A stretch of 42,460 nt of DNA from Phycisphaerales bacterium (lineage in GTDB: Bacteria > Planctomycetota > Phycisphaerae > Phycisphaerales > UBA1924), in the NCBI GenBank assembly GCA_013360675.1, contig JABWBB010000021.1, forward strand, positions 1 through 42,460. The letters run 5' to 3'. A program made the translations under genes and the position numbers. The notes beneath the pieces are model-generated. The model worked only from the letters and a program-made list of their open reading frames with translations, ran no database searches and was not told the origin of the DNA. Below are positions 1 to 7,351 of the stretch, piece by piece. Each line of letters starts with the position of its first letter. Position 1 is the stretch's first letter.

Positions 1-530
1 GGCTGCTGCCGCAGCGCCGGCGCCAGGCGCGGCAGGACGTCGAGGAAGTCGGAGGCGAAGCCGGCCTGCGGGTCGCGCTGGCGCTGCAGGGCGAGGATGG
101 ACATGGTCAGCTCGGCGAGGTACTCGAGGGTGAGGTAGTCCAGCGCCCCCTGCTCGGCGAGCAGCACGGGCGCACAATCGGCTACGCGCACGCACAGCAC
201 CCGCGCCGGATCGTCGCTCACGATCGCGTCGGCCTTGGTGTCGCCCGCGCGCGCATGCGAGGGGCCGCCGCCCCGCACCGTCAGCACCTCGGCCCCGTGC
301 ACCTGGTGTACTTGCACGATCTCGCGCCCGCCACGCCCCATCGCGCTCGTGATCCGCGCCAGGTTCTCGCGGATGTTGGCCACCGGATCGCGTGCGTCGC
401 CCGCAAGGCCCGACGGATTGCCCAGGTTGAGCGAGGCGAACACACCCAGCGACACTCCGCCTACGCGTGTTGAGAACGCGTGAGGCACGTGGGCGAGCAG
501 CGCGGATGTAAGCAGCAGCGGCGTGGTCAT
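1..530 (-). CDS. PgeF/YfiH-like N-terminal half fused in frame to an AtuA-like segment (partial)
   Basis: The gene starts at the ATG at 530-528, overlapping the TGA of the upstream nuclease gene (ATGA), and runs off the left edge. Residues 1-124 match the PgeF/YfiH laccase-domain family (peptidoglycan editing factor, purine nucleoside phosphorylase): AFSTRVGG near 18-25, SLNLG at 33-37, HQVHG at 75-79 and ADCAPVLL at 117-124, with candidate metal ligands His78 and Cys119. The family next needs an AVHAGWRG-type strand carrying the third histidine. Here the reading frame instead continues from about residue 125 as ALDYLTLEYLAELTMSILA and RDPQAGFASDF, which resembles the N-terminal region of AtuA/DUF1446 acyclic-terpene-utilisation proteins. 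The product as read could not form the PgeF site. A chimeric assembly join near 150-165 is the simplest explanation; a real rearrangement is possible. The PgeF identity of the first part is fairly secure. Confidence 0.7.
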   Translation of the reverse strand, partial: MTTPLLLTSALLAHVPHAFSTRVGGVSLGVFASLNLGNPSGLAGDARDPVANIRENLARITSAMGRGGREIVQVHQVHGAEVLTVRGGGPSHARAGDTKADAIVSDDPARVLCVRVADCAPVLLAEQGALDYLTLEYLAELTMSILALQRQRDPQAGFASDFLDVLPRLAPALRQQ

Positions 531-1540
531 CACTCGCCCTTATTCAGCGGGTCCAGCCGCCCGTCGTACCGGCGGAAATCGGCAATCTCCTTCGCGCTGG
601 GGGCCGATTCGTTCCAGGCGGCGGTGTAGAGCGCCCGCAGCGTGGCGGCCCCGTCGGCCAGCCGCGCCAGGATGAACACGCGACCCGGCTCCTGACGCAG
701 TTCGCCGCTCTTCTCCATCACGTAGAGCGGCTCGACCAGTGCGTGCGAGCGACGGATGGCATCCAGGAGCGATGGCCAGGGGTCTTTGGCGTTGACTGGT
801 GGGATCTCACCGATCGCTCCCGCGATGAGGTCGGCGTGGGCCAGGTCGTGCAGGCGCACCACGCCGCCGTCGATGTAGGCATGAACCCCGCGATCGGTGG
901 TGTAGGCATTGGGGTTGTCGCCGATCCAGCCGTGGTGGTGCGTGGTGGTGTGCAGGGGCTGGGCACAGTCGCCCACGAAGTGCGACAAGATGCCCATGGC
1001 GGCGATCATGTTGGCCCGGGCCGCGTCGAGTTGGTCTGCCCGTTCGGGATCATCGAAGGATTCGAGGATTCGGTAGGTCTGCATCGCCGAGCGCACCTTG
1101 CCGAAGTTCTCGGCCATGGCATAAGGAAGAAACCCGGGCCATTCGAGCACCTTGGCGGGGTCGGTCGCGGGGTTGACCGGGCGACCCTTGAACGCGGCCC
1201 CGGCGCGTTCCTTGGCGAGCACCATCGCGCGGATGCACTCGTGCCGCAGAACGGGCAGCGTGTCAAGCGTGAGGGCGTAGGCCTCGAGGTCTTCGACGTC
1301 GAGGTAGTGGTCGGGATTGTTGATATGGGTTAACTGCGCCAGCGCCACGCCGCGCCACCGATCGGGCTGCGTGGCCAGGTCGGCGATCTGGGCCTGGACG
1401 TGGGCATCGCGGAGGAACGCGGGCGCGTCGGCGGGCAGTTCACGCAGCGCCGCCACGGTGATGGCCCGGTGCCCCGGGGCATCCCACGCGAGCAGCCCCA
1501 CACCCAGCAGGCTCAACACGACACATGCAACTCGCTTCAT
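530..1540 (-). CDS. S1/P1-type zinc-dependent nuclease/phospholipase, secreted
   Basis: A 336-aa protein with a signal peptide of about 18 residues (MKRVACVVLSLLGVGLLA) directly followed by WDAPGHR. S1/P1 nucleases and zinc-dependent phospholipases C use the mature N-terminal Trp and a nearby His as zinc ligands, so cleavage before Trp19 would create the site (Trp19, His24). The second family signature is LSHFVGDCAQPLH at 185-197, giving His187, Asp191 and His197 as ligands. Further His and Asp residues (Asp60, His72, His78) sit at plausible spacing. The expected role is extracytoplasmic cleavage of single-stranded nucleic acid or phosphoester substrates; which one cannot be read from the sequence. 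The start is supported by GGAGGG seven bases upstream. The stop overlaps the start of the next minus-strand gene, so the two are probably co-transcribed. Confidence 0.75.
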   Translation of the reverse strand: MKRVACVVLSLLGVGLLAWDAPGHRAITVAALRELPADAPAFLRDAHVQAQIADLATQPDRWRGVALAQLTHINNPDHYLDVEDLEAYALTLDTLPVLRHECIRAMVLAKERAGAAFKGRPVNPATDPAKVLEWPGFLPYAMAENFGKVRSAMQTYRILESFDDPERADQLDAARANMIAAMGILSHFVGDCAQPLHTTTHHHGWIGDNPNAYTTDRGVHAYIDGGVVRLHDLAHADLIAGAIGEIPPVNAKDPWPSLLDAIRRSHALVEPLYVMEKSGELRQEPGRVFILARLADGAATLRALYTAAWNESAPSAKEIADFRRYDGRLDPLNKGE

Positions 1541-1585
1541 GGCTCACCCTCCGCTTGACAAACCCAAGCGTACGGGGCGAGCAGA

Positions 1586-1630
1586 GCAAAACGAAAAACC
1601 GCCCCGGGCCATGGACTGGCGCGGGGCGGT
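1586..1630 (-). terminator. Rho-independent terminator of the PEP-CTERM-like gene
   Basis: On the minus strand an 8-bp perfect stem ACCGCCCC/GGGGCGGT (1598-1605 with 1623-1630, extendable by one G-C pair) is followed by TTTTTCGTTTTG. It lies 27 bases after the stop of the gene ending at 1657 and before the nuclease start at 1540, so the nuclease has its own transcription start or depends on read-through. Confidence 0.8.
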
Positions 1631-1656
1631 GGGTGTGGTGGTCAAGACGGATCGAT

Positions 1657-2370
1657 TCAGCGACGACGACGACCGGCGAGGCAGATGCAGCCGAGGCTGG
1701 TGAGGGCGAAGGCGCCCGGCGCCGGGATCGGCACGATCTGGTCCTGTGCCGTCCCGCTGCGAAGGCCGAGGATATTCACGTTCCCGCCGCCGGACGGCGA
1801 GGAGCCGATCGAGTTGAAGAACGAGTTGACGTGATTCATCAGCGTGGACGAGAAGGCCGAGCCGTCGGTCTTCGTCGCGCGGAACCCGCCCGACGCAAGG
1901 CTGAGGCTGGCGACGCCCACGGACGGGTTGAAGTCCGTCACGACCTCCCAGACGGCCAACTGAAAGGCCGCGGCGAGGTTGTTGCTCGCGGTCGACAGCA
2001 GCTGCGACCCATTGGCAAAGGCGTACATGTCCCGGATCGCGTTGGCCCGCGCCACGCCCATCGCGCCCCAGTTGGGGAGCTGTGCCACGCTGACCACGTC
2101 GAATGTCCGCGTCGTGGACGACACCCGCTGGTTCAGGTCGGTGCAGAACGTCACCCAGGTGCCGTGGAGCGTCGCGCCCAGCCCCGTGCCGTTGGTCAGC
2201 GTGTGGCGCAACTGCCCGGCGAAGACGTTCTGCGTGCCGCCCGCGTGCGTGATCCGCACGCTCGAGCCGCGCCCCGCGCCCAGATAGCGCACGTCGATCG
2301 TGTCGGCCTGGGCCGCACCGGCGGCGGCGGCGATCCCCACGGCGGCAATGATGATGCGTGACGTTCTCAT
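1657..2370 (-). CDS. Secreted protein with PEP-CTERM-like C-terminal sorting tail
   Basis: A 237-aa protein. Residues 1-22 form a signal peptide (MRTSRIIIAAVGIAAAAGAAQA). The C-terminus reads PIPAPGAFALTSLGCICLAGRRRR: a Pro-Ala-Pro-Gly motif, a short hydrophobic helix and an Arg cluster, the layout of PEP-CTERM/exosortase-type tails in planctomycetes. The central part contains FCTDLNQ and AAFQLAVWEVV, which recall the Cys...Gln signature of thioester (TED-like) adhesin domains common in PEP-CTERM proteins; this domain call is tentative. The start has an AAGGAAGAGAG purine tract upstream and is preceded by a strong inverted repeat (2396-2441). A terminator follows. The expected location is the cell surface or extracellular matrix; no enzyme activity is suggested. 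Confidence 0.7.
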   Translation of the reverse strand: MRTSRIIIAAVGIAAAAGAAQADTIDVRYLGAGRGSSVRITHAGGTQNVFAGQLRHTLTNGTGLGATLHGTWVTFCTDLNQRVSSTTRTFDVVSVAQLPNWGAMGVARANAIRDMYAFANGSQLLSTASNNLAAAFQLAVWEVVTDFNPSVGVASLSLASGGFRATKTDGSAFSSTLMNHVNSFFNSIGSSPSGGGNVNILGLRSGTAQDQIVPIPAPGAFALTSLGCICLAGRRRR

Positions 2371-2395
2371 GATTCTCTCTTCCTTCCGCTTCGTT

Positions 2396-2441
2396 GTCCC
2401 GAACCCGGGGCGACCTCCATGACGCCCGTCGCCCGCGGGAC
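2396..2441 (-). promoter_or_regulatory. Two-part inverted repeat in the leader of the PEP-CTERM-like gene
   Basis: Outer arms GTCCCG (2396-2401) and CGGGAC (2436-2441) enclose inner arms GGGCGAC (2408-2414) and GTCGCCC (2428-2434). On the minus strand this would fold into a 13-bp interrupted hairpin ending 25 bases before the start codon. The neighbouring gene is divergent, so it is not the terminator of an upstream gene. It could be an RNA leader structure or an operator; no protein partner can be named. Confidence 0.4.
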
Positions 2442-2663
2442 ACCCAGCCCCGCCGACGGATGACCCGCGGCCATCACCTCAAGCGTGCGGTACATCCACT
2501 CTTCCAGCCAGCAACCGCGGGCTCGCTCCGCACCCCGCGAACGCCCTGGCGCGGCTATGACTTCCGTGCGGAACCTGTCGATCAGCCCGCCCGAGCCCGG
2601 CGCGCTCGATAACATCGAGGTGCGGGACGAGCCAGGCCAGGCACACCCCGGGAGGATGCCCGG

Positions 2664-5600
2664 ATGCGAGACATCAAAACGGACTCAGGCTTCGTGCACC
2701 TGCACCTCCACAGCGAGTACTCGCTGCTGGATGGGGGCAACCGCGTCGACAAACTCGTCAAGCGCGTCGCCGAGCTGGGCATGACCGCCTGCGCCGTGAC
2801 CGACCACGGCAACCTCTTCGGGGCCGTCGCCTTCTACGAGGCCTGCAAGAGCGCCGGGATCAAGCCCATCCTCGGGGTCGAGGCCTACGTCACGCCCCCG
2901 GGTAAGCCCCGCACCGACCGCACCTACACGGGCGGGGGCGAGGGGGGGTATCACCTGGTCCTGCTCGCCGAGACCCTCGCGGGCTGGCGCAACCTGATGC
3001 TGCTCTGCTCCGAGGCCTACCTCACCGGGTTCTACTACAAGCCGCGGATCGACCGCGAGTTGCTCGCGTCCCATAACGAGGGGCTCATCGCGATCAACGG
3101 TCACCTGGGCTCGGAGATCGGCGACCACCTGCTGACCTATCACCGCAGCCAGGACGCCCGGTCATGGGAGGCGGCGGTCGAGAGCGCCCGCTGGCACGCG
3201 GAGGTCTTTGGCCCCAACGCGCAGGGTCAGCCCCGGTTCTACGTGGAGATGCAGCACCATGTGCCCGAGCAGAACGCGATCAATCCGCATCTGATCCGCC
3301 TGGCGCGGGAACTGAACCTGCCGCTGGTCTGCGACAACGACGCCCACTTCCTGCGGGCCGAGGACCACGACGCGCACGACACGCTGATCTGCATCTCGAC
3401 GGGCAAGAGCAAGTCCGACGAAAACCGGATGCGCTACACGCCCGAGCTCTATGTGAAGAGCCCCGAGCAGATGCACGCGCTCTTCGAGCGTTATGGCGAG
3501 GCGGGGCAGGAATCCCTGGCCAACGCCGCCGCCATCGGCGCACGCTGCAACGTCGAACTCCCGATCGGCGTCAGCCACGCCCCGATGGTGCGTGTTGCGC
3601 TGCGCCGCCCCGAGGGCGCCGCGTCGGCGGGCGGACCCCCGGTCGGCGTGAAGCGCACCAGCGACGCCTGGGACACGAGCATTCTCCCTCGGCATGACGA
3701 CGCCCGGTTCGGCGGCGATCTGACCGCGTGGTACAAGGCCTACTGCGCCTGCTTCGAGGTCATCCCGTTCAGCGTCTCCGAGGGCACCCCCGAGAAAGAA
3801 CGCAAGGCGCTGCTCGACCAGGCCGCGGCGGAGTGCGACCGGGCCCTGCGCATGCTCTCCGAGGCCGGCCTGATCTGGCGCTACGGCGCGCAGTGGAGCA
3901 AAGCCGCCCAGGGCGATCAGGTGCAGGCCCGCCTCGAGCGTGAACTCAAGATCCTCGCCGACAAGAACATCTCGGCGTACTTCCTCATCGTGTGGGACTT
4001 TGTCAACTGGGGCCGCCAGCGCGAGATCCCCGCCAACGCCAGGGGCTCGGGCGTGGGCACGATGGTGGGCTATGTGCTGGGGCTGTCCAACGCCTGCCCG
4101 GTGCGCTTCGGGCTGCTCTTCGAACGCTTCACCGACCCCGATCGATCCGAGTTCCCCGATATCGATATCGACCTGTGCCAGGACGGGCGGGCCGAGGTCA
4201 TCAACTACGTGCGCACCAAGTACGGGCACGTGGCGCAGATCATCACCTTCGGGACGCTCAAAGCCCGGGCGGCGGTGCGCGACGTGGGCCGCGTGCTCGA
4301 CATCCCCCTGCCCGAGGTCGACAAGATCGCCAAACTGATCCCCGAAACACTGGGGATCACCATCGAAGATGCGCTCAAGGAAGAGCCGGACCTGCGCAAA
4401 CTCGCCGACGGCGACGAACGCGTCGCCCGCCTGCTCGACAACGCGCAGTCCATCGAGGGCCAGGCGCGCCATGCCTCGGTCCACGCGGCGGGCGTCATCG
4501 TCGCCACCCAGCCCCTGCACACCATCGTCCCCCTCTATCGCCAGCCCGGGAGCGCCGACGCCGACGTGGTCACGCAGTGGGACGGCCCCACCTGCGAGAA
4601 GATGGGCCTGCTCAAGATGGACTTCCTGGGCCTGCGCACGCTCTCGATCATCGAGCGCTGCAAGGCCCTGGTTCGCGAGGCCTTCACCGACGCGCAGATC
4701 TGGGCCAGCGTGGGGCGCACGCCGCCCGTCACGCCCGACGAGAGCGCGGTCCACCCGCTCGATCTCGATCGCCTGACCTACGACGACCAGAAAGTCTTTG
4801 AACTCTTCCGCCGCGGCGAGACCACGGGCGTCTTCCAGTTTGAATCGGGGGGCATGCGCCGCCTGCTGGTCGAGATGAAGCCCGACCGGCTGGAAGACCT
4901 CATCGCCGCCAACGCCCTCTTCCGCCCGGGCCCGATGGACCTCATCCCCGACTACAACCGGCGCAAGCACGGGCAAGACCGCGTGCCCAGCGTCCATCCC
5001 ATCGTCGACGAGTTCACGCGCGAGACCTACGGCGTGATGGTCTATCAAGAGCAGGTCATGCAGATCGTCCACGGGCTGGGCGGGATCAAACTGCGCGACG
5101 CCTACACCCTCATCAAGAACATCAGCAAGAAGAAGCACGACAAGATCGAGAAGGAACGCCCCAAGTTCATCGACGGGGCAGTGGCCAAGGGCCTCTCACG
5201 CGACGGGGCCAACGACCTCTTCGAACTCATCCTCAAGTTCGCGGGCTACGGCTTCAACAAGTCGCACTCGACCGGCTACGCCATCGTCGCCTACCAGACC
5301 GCCTATCTCAAGACCTATTTCCCCAGCCAGTACATGGCCGCCTTCCTCACGTTCGAATCGGGCGCGAACAAGGTGTCGGACTGGATCCCCTATCTCGAAG
5401 ACTGCCGTCGCACGCGCGTCATCGACCCCGCCACGGGCAAGGATCTGCGCGTGGGCGTGGAGGTGCGTCCGCCGGATGTCAACGCTTCGCGGGCGGCGTT
5501 TGGCGTGGTCTTCGAGAAGGACGAGCCGCGGACGAGTGCGCACGGGCACGTGCGATTCGGGCTCAAGGCCATCAAGGGCGTGGGCGACAAGGCGATCGAG

Positions 5601-6656
5601 CAGGTCATCGCCCAGCGCGACGCCGCGGGCCCCTTCACCAGCCTCTTTGATTTCTGCGAGCGCATGCCCACGGGCGTGGTGACGCGCCCCATGCTCGACG
5701 CGCTCATCCGGTGCGGGGCGTTCGATTCGATCCACACGCGGGCGGCCCGGTCGGCGCTGGTGGCGACGATCGACACGGCTCTCTCCGCCGCCCAGAAACA
5801 CGCCGCCGACAAAGCCGCGGGCCAGATCGCCCTCTTCGGCGGTGCGCCCGTCGAGAAGGGCGCGGCCCCCAGCGAACGCGAGGCCCCGCTGGCCAAGGCC
5901 ACGCCCTGGACCGAGCCCGAGACGCTCACCCACGAGAAAGACGTGCTGGGGTTCTATGTCTCGAGCCACCCGCTCGATCGCTGGAAGCATTGGTCCGGCG
6001 CCTTCGCCACGTGCTCGATCGCGGGCGTGAAGGACCTGCCTCAGGACGCCCGCGTCGTGCTGGCCGCGATGGTTCAGAGCGTGCGCCCGATCGTCGTCCG
6101 CAACGGGCGCAGCGCGGGGCAGAAGATGGCCATCCTGACGCTCGAGGATTCGTCGGGCACGCTCGACGCCGTCCTCTTCACCGACAACTACGCCAAGCAC
6201 GCCGACCTGGCCAAAGCCGACGCGGTCGTCTTTGCCCTGGGGCGCGTCGATCTCTCCCGCGGCGATCCTCAGGTGATCGTCGATCGCCTCGCGCCCATCG
6301 ACGGCGTGCCGCTCGACCCCGGACGCGTCCGCGTCTTCTTCGATTCCATGCGCTTCAACGGCCAGTCGGGCCAGGCGCTCGAACGCATCGCCGACACGCT
6401 GCGCGCCCCCGCGCCGCCCGCCCGGCGCGGCGACGACGCCCCGCCGCTCTTCCCGCTCGAGTTCGTCATCGGGACGAGCGACCAGGTCGCGATCCTCGCG
6501 GCCGACCCCAAGTTCCGCATCGCCCTCGCGCCCGATCTCGTGCGTGAGATCACCGATCAACTGGGCCCGGGCATGGTCAAGGTCGTGGGCGGCGTGACGC
6601 TCGAAAAGACCGAGCCCCGCGAGCGCTGGAAAAAACGCCGCTCCGACGACGAATGA
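2664..6656 (+). CDS. dnaE: DNA polymerase III subunit alpha
   Basis: A 1330-aa family C replicative polymerase, the catalytic subunit of the replisome, somewhat longer than the ~1160 aa of E. coli DnaE. In order: an N-terminal PHP domain starting FVHLHLHSEYSLLDGG with AVTDHGNLFG; the palm with FPDIDIDL, where Asp501 and Asp503 are the expected catalytic pair; the conserved FRPGPMDLIPDYNRRKHG and YGVMVYQEQVMQI blocks; GYGFNKSHSTGYAIVAYQTAY; a helix-hairpin-helix region; and a C-terminal OB-fold region (AILTLEDSSGTLDAVLF). An insertion of about 100 residues follows the PHP domain. The start has GGAGG eight bases upstream; an earlier ATG at 2656 is out of frame. A small GC hairpin (2648-2663) overlaps the ribosome site. 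It converges on the UbiX gene with one base between the stop codons. Confidence 0.97.
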   Translation: MRDIKTDSGFVHLHLHSEYSLLDGGNRVDKLVKRVAELGMTACAVTDHGNLFGAVAFYEACKSAGIKPILGVEAYVTPPGKPRTDRTYTGGGEGGYHLVLLAETLAGWRNLMLLCSEAYLTGFYYKPRIDRELLASHNEGLIAINGHLGSEIGDHLLTYHRSQDARSWEAAVESARWHAEVFGPNAQGQPRFYVEMQHHVPEQNAINPHLIRLARELNLPLVCDNDAHFLRAEDHDAHDTLICISTGKSKSDENRMRYTPELYVKSPEQMHALFERYGEAGQESLANAAAIGARCNVELPIGVSHAPMVRVALRRPEGAASAGGPPVGVKRTSDAWDTSILPRHDDARFGGDLTAWYKAYCACFEVIPFSVSEGTPEKERKALLDQAAAECDRALRMLSEAGLIWRYGAQWSKAAQGDQVQARLERELKILADKNISAYFLIVWDFVNWGRQREIPANARGSGVGTMVGYVLGLSNACPVRFGLLFERFTDPDRSEFPDIDIDLCQDGRAEVINYVRTKYGHVAQIITFGTLKARAAVRDVGRVLDIPLPEVDKIAKLIPETLGITIEDALKEEPDLRKLADGDERVARLLDNAQSIEGQARHASVHAAGVIVATQPLHTIVPLYRQPGSADADVVTQWDGPTCEKMGLLKMDFLGLRTLSIIERCKALVREAFTDAQIWASVGRTPPVTPDESAVHPLDLDRLTYDDQKVFELFRRGETTGVFQFESGGMRRLLVEMKPDRLEDLIAANALFRPGPMDLIPDYNRRKHGQDRVPSVHPIVDEFTRETYGVMVYQEQVMQIVHGLGGIKLRDAYTLIKNISKKKHDKIEKERPKFIDGAVAKGLSRDGANDLFELILKFAGYGFNKSHSTGYAIVAYQTAYLKTYFPSQYMAAFLTFESGANKVSDWIPYLEDCRRTRVIDPATGKDLRVGVEVRPPDVNASRAAFGVVFEKDEPRTSAHGHVRFGLKAIKGVGDKAIEQVIAQRDAAGPFTSLFDFCERMPTGVVTRPMLDALIRCGAFDSIHTRAARSALVATIDTALSAAQKHAADKAAGQIALFGGAPVEKGAAPSEREAPLAKATPWTEPETLTHEKDVLGFYVSSHPLDRWKHWSGAFATCSIAGVKDLPQDARVVLAAMVQSVRPIVVRNGRSAGQKMAILTLEDSSGTLDAVLFTDNYAKHADLAKADAVVFALGRVDLSRGDPQVIVDRLAPIDGVPLDPGRVRVFFDSMRFNGQSGQALERIADTLRAPAPPARRGDDAPPLFPLEFVIGTSDQVAILAADPKFRIALAPDLVREITDQLGPGMVKVVGGVTLEKTEPRERWKKRRSDDE

Positions 6657-6657
6657 T

Positions 6658-7284
6658 TTATACGCCGGTCCAGCGGGTCTTGAGGTCGTGCTCGATCTTG
6701 AGCAGGTCGAGCACCTTGCCCACGACAAAGTCGACCAGGTCTTCGACGCGCGTGGGGCGGAGATAAAACCCCGGGTTGGGCGGGCAGATGATCGCCCCGG
6801 CGAGCGTCAGCGTTTCCATGTTGCGGATGTCGATGAGGCTCAGGGGCATCTCGCGCGGGGCCACGATCAGCGTGCGACGTTCCTTGAGCGTGACCATCGC
6901 CGCCCGCACCAGCAGGTTCGACCCCGAACCCGTGGCGATCGCCCCGAGTGATGCGCTCGAGCAGGGCAACACCACCATGCCGTCGTGCAGAAAACTGCCC
7001 GAGGCGATGACCGCGCCCACGTCCTTGTGCGGGTGCACGATCAGCCGCTGCGCGATCGCCGCGGCATCGTCGCGCCGGGCCAGCGACGGGGCCAGCGAGG
7101 CCAGGTCGAGGGCCCGCACGTCGGATTCTTCGGCGAGCAGGCGACGCCCATACTCGCTCGCCACCAGATGAATCTCATGCCCGCCGCCCAGCAGGATCTC
7201 GAGCAGCCGCAGCACATAGGGAGCACCCGAAGCGCCGGAAATGCCGATGACGAGCGTGCGTCTCTTGGATGAAGCGTGGGCCAT
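6658..7284 (-). CDS. ubiX: UbiX/Pad1-family flavin prenyltransferase
   Basis: A 208-aa cytoplasmic flavoprotein. UbiX makes prenylated FMN from FMN and dimethylallyl phosphate, the cofactor of UbiD-type decarboxylases in quinone and aromatic acid metabolism. Visible signatures are IGISGASGAPYVLRLLE at the N-terminus (the flavin-binding loop), the central SGSFLHDGMVVLPCS segment, SGSNLLVRAA, LIVAPREMPLS and a C-terminal ICPPNPGFYLRPTRVEDLVDF block that normally lines the prenyl pocket. Length is typical for the family. It lies 67 bases downstream of the hybrid kinase on the same strand and converges with dnaE. No strong Shine-Dalgarno motif precedes the ATG at 7284. No UbiD partner is in the window. 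Confidence 0.92.
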   Translation of the reverse strand: MAHASSKRRTLVIGISGASGAPYVLRLLEILLGGGHEIHLVASEYGRRLLAEESDVRALDLASLAPSLARRDDAAAIAQRLIVHPHKDVGAVIASGSFLHDGMVVLPCSSASLGAIATGSGSNLLVRAAMVTLKERRTLIVAPREMPLSLIDIRNMETLTLAGAIICPPNPGFYLRPTRVEDLVDFVVGKVLDLLKIEHDLKTRWTGV

Positions 7285-7351
7285 GCCGGGGCAACTCTAC
7301 GTCGCCGCGGGTCATGACGATGCACGGGCACAACGATGTGTCCTGGCGTCA

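Noticed and set aside
3162..5138. 658-codon minus-strand open frame opposite dnaE
   Set aside because: High G+C coding sequence opens the opposite frame; no motif was seen, and dnaE is certain on the plus strand.
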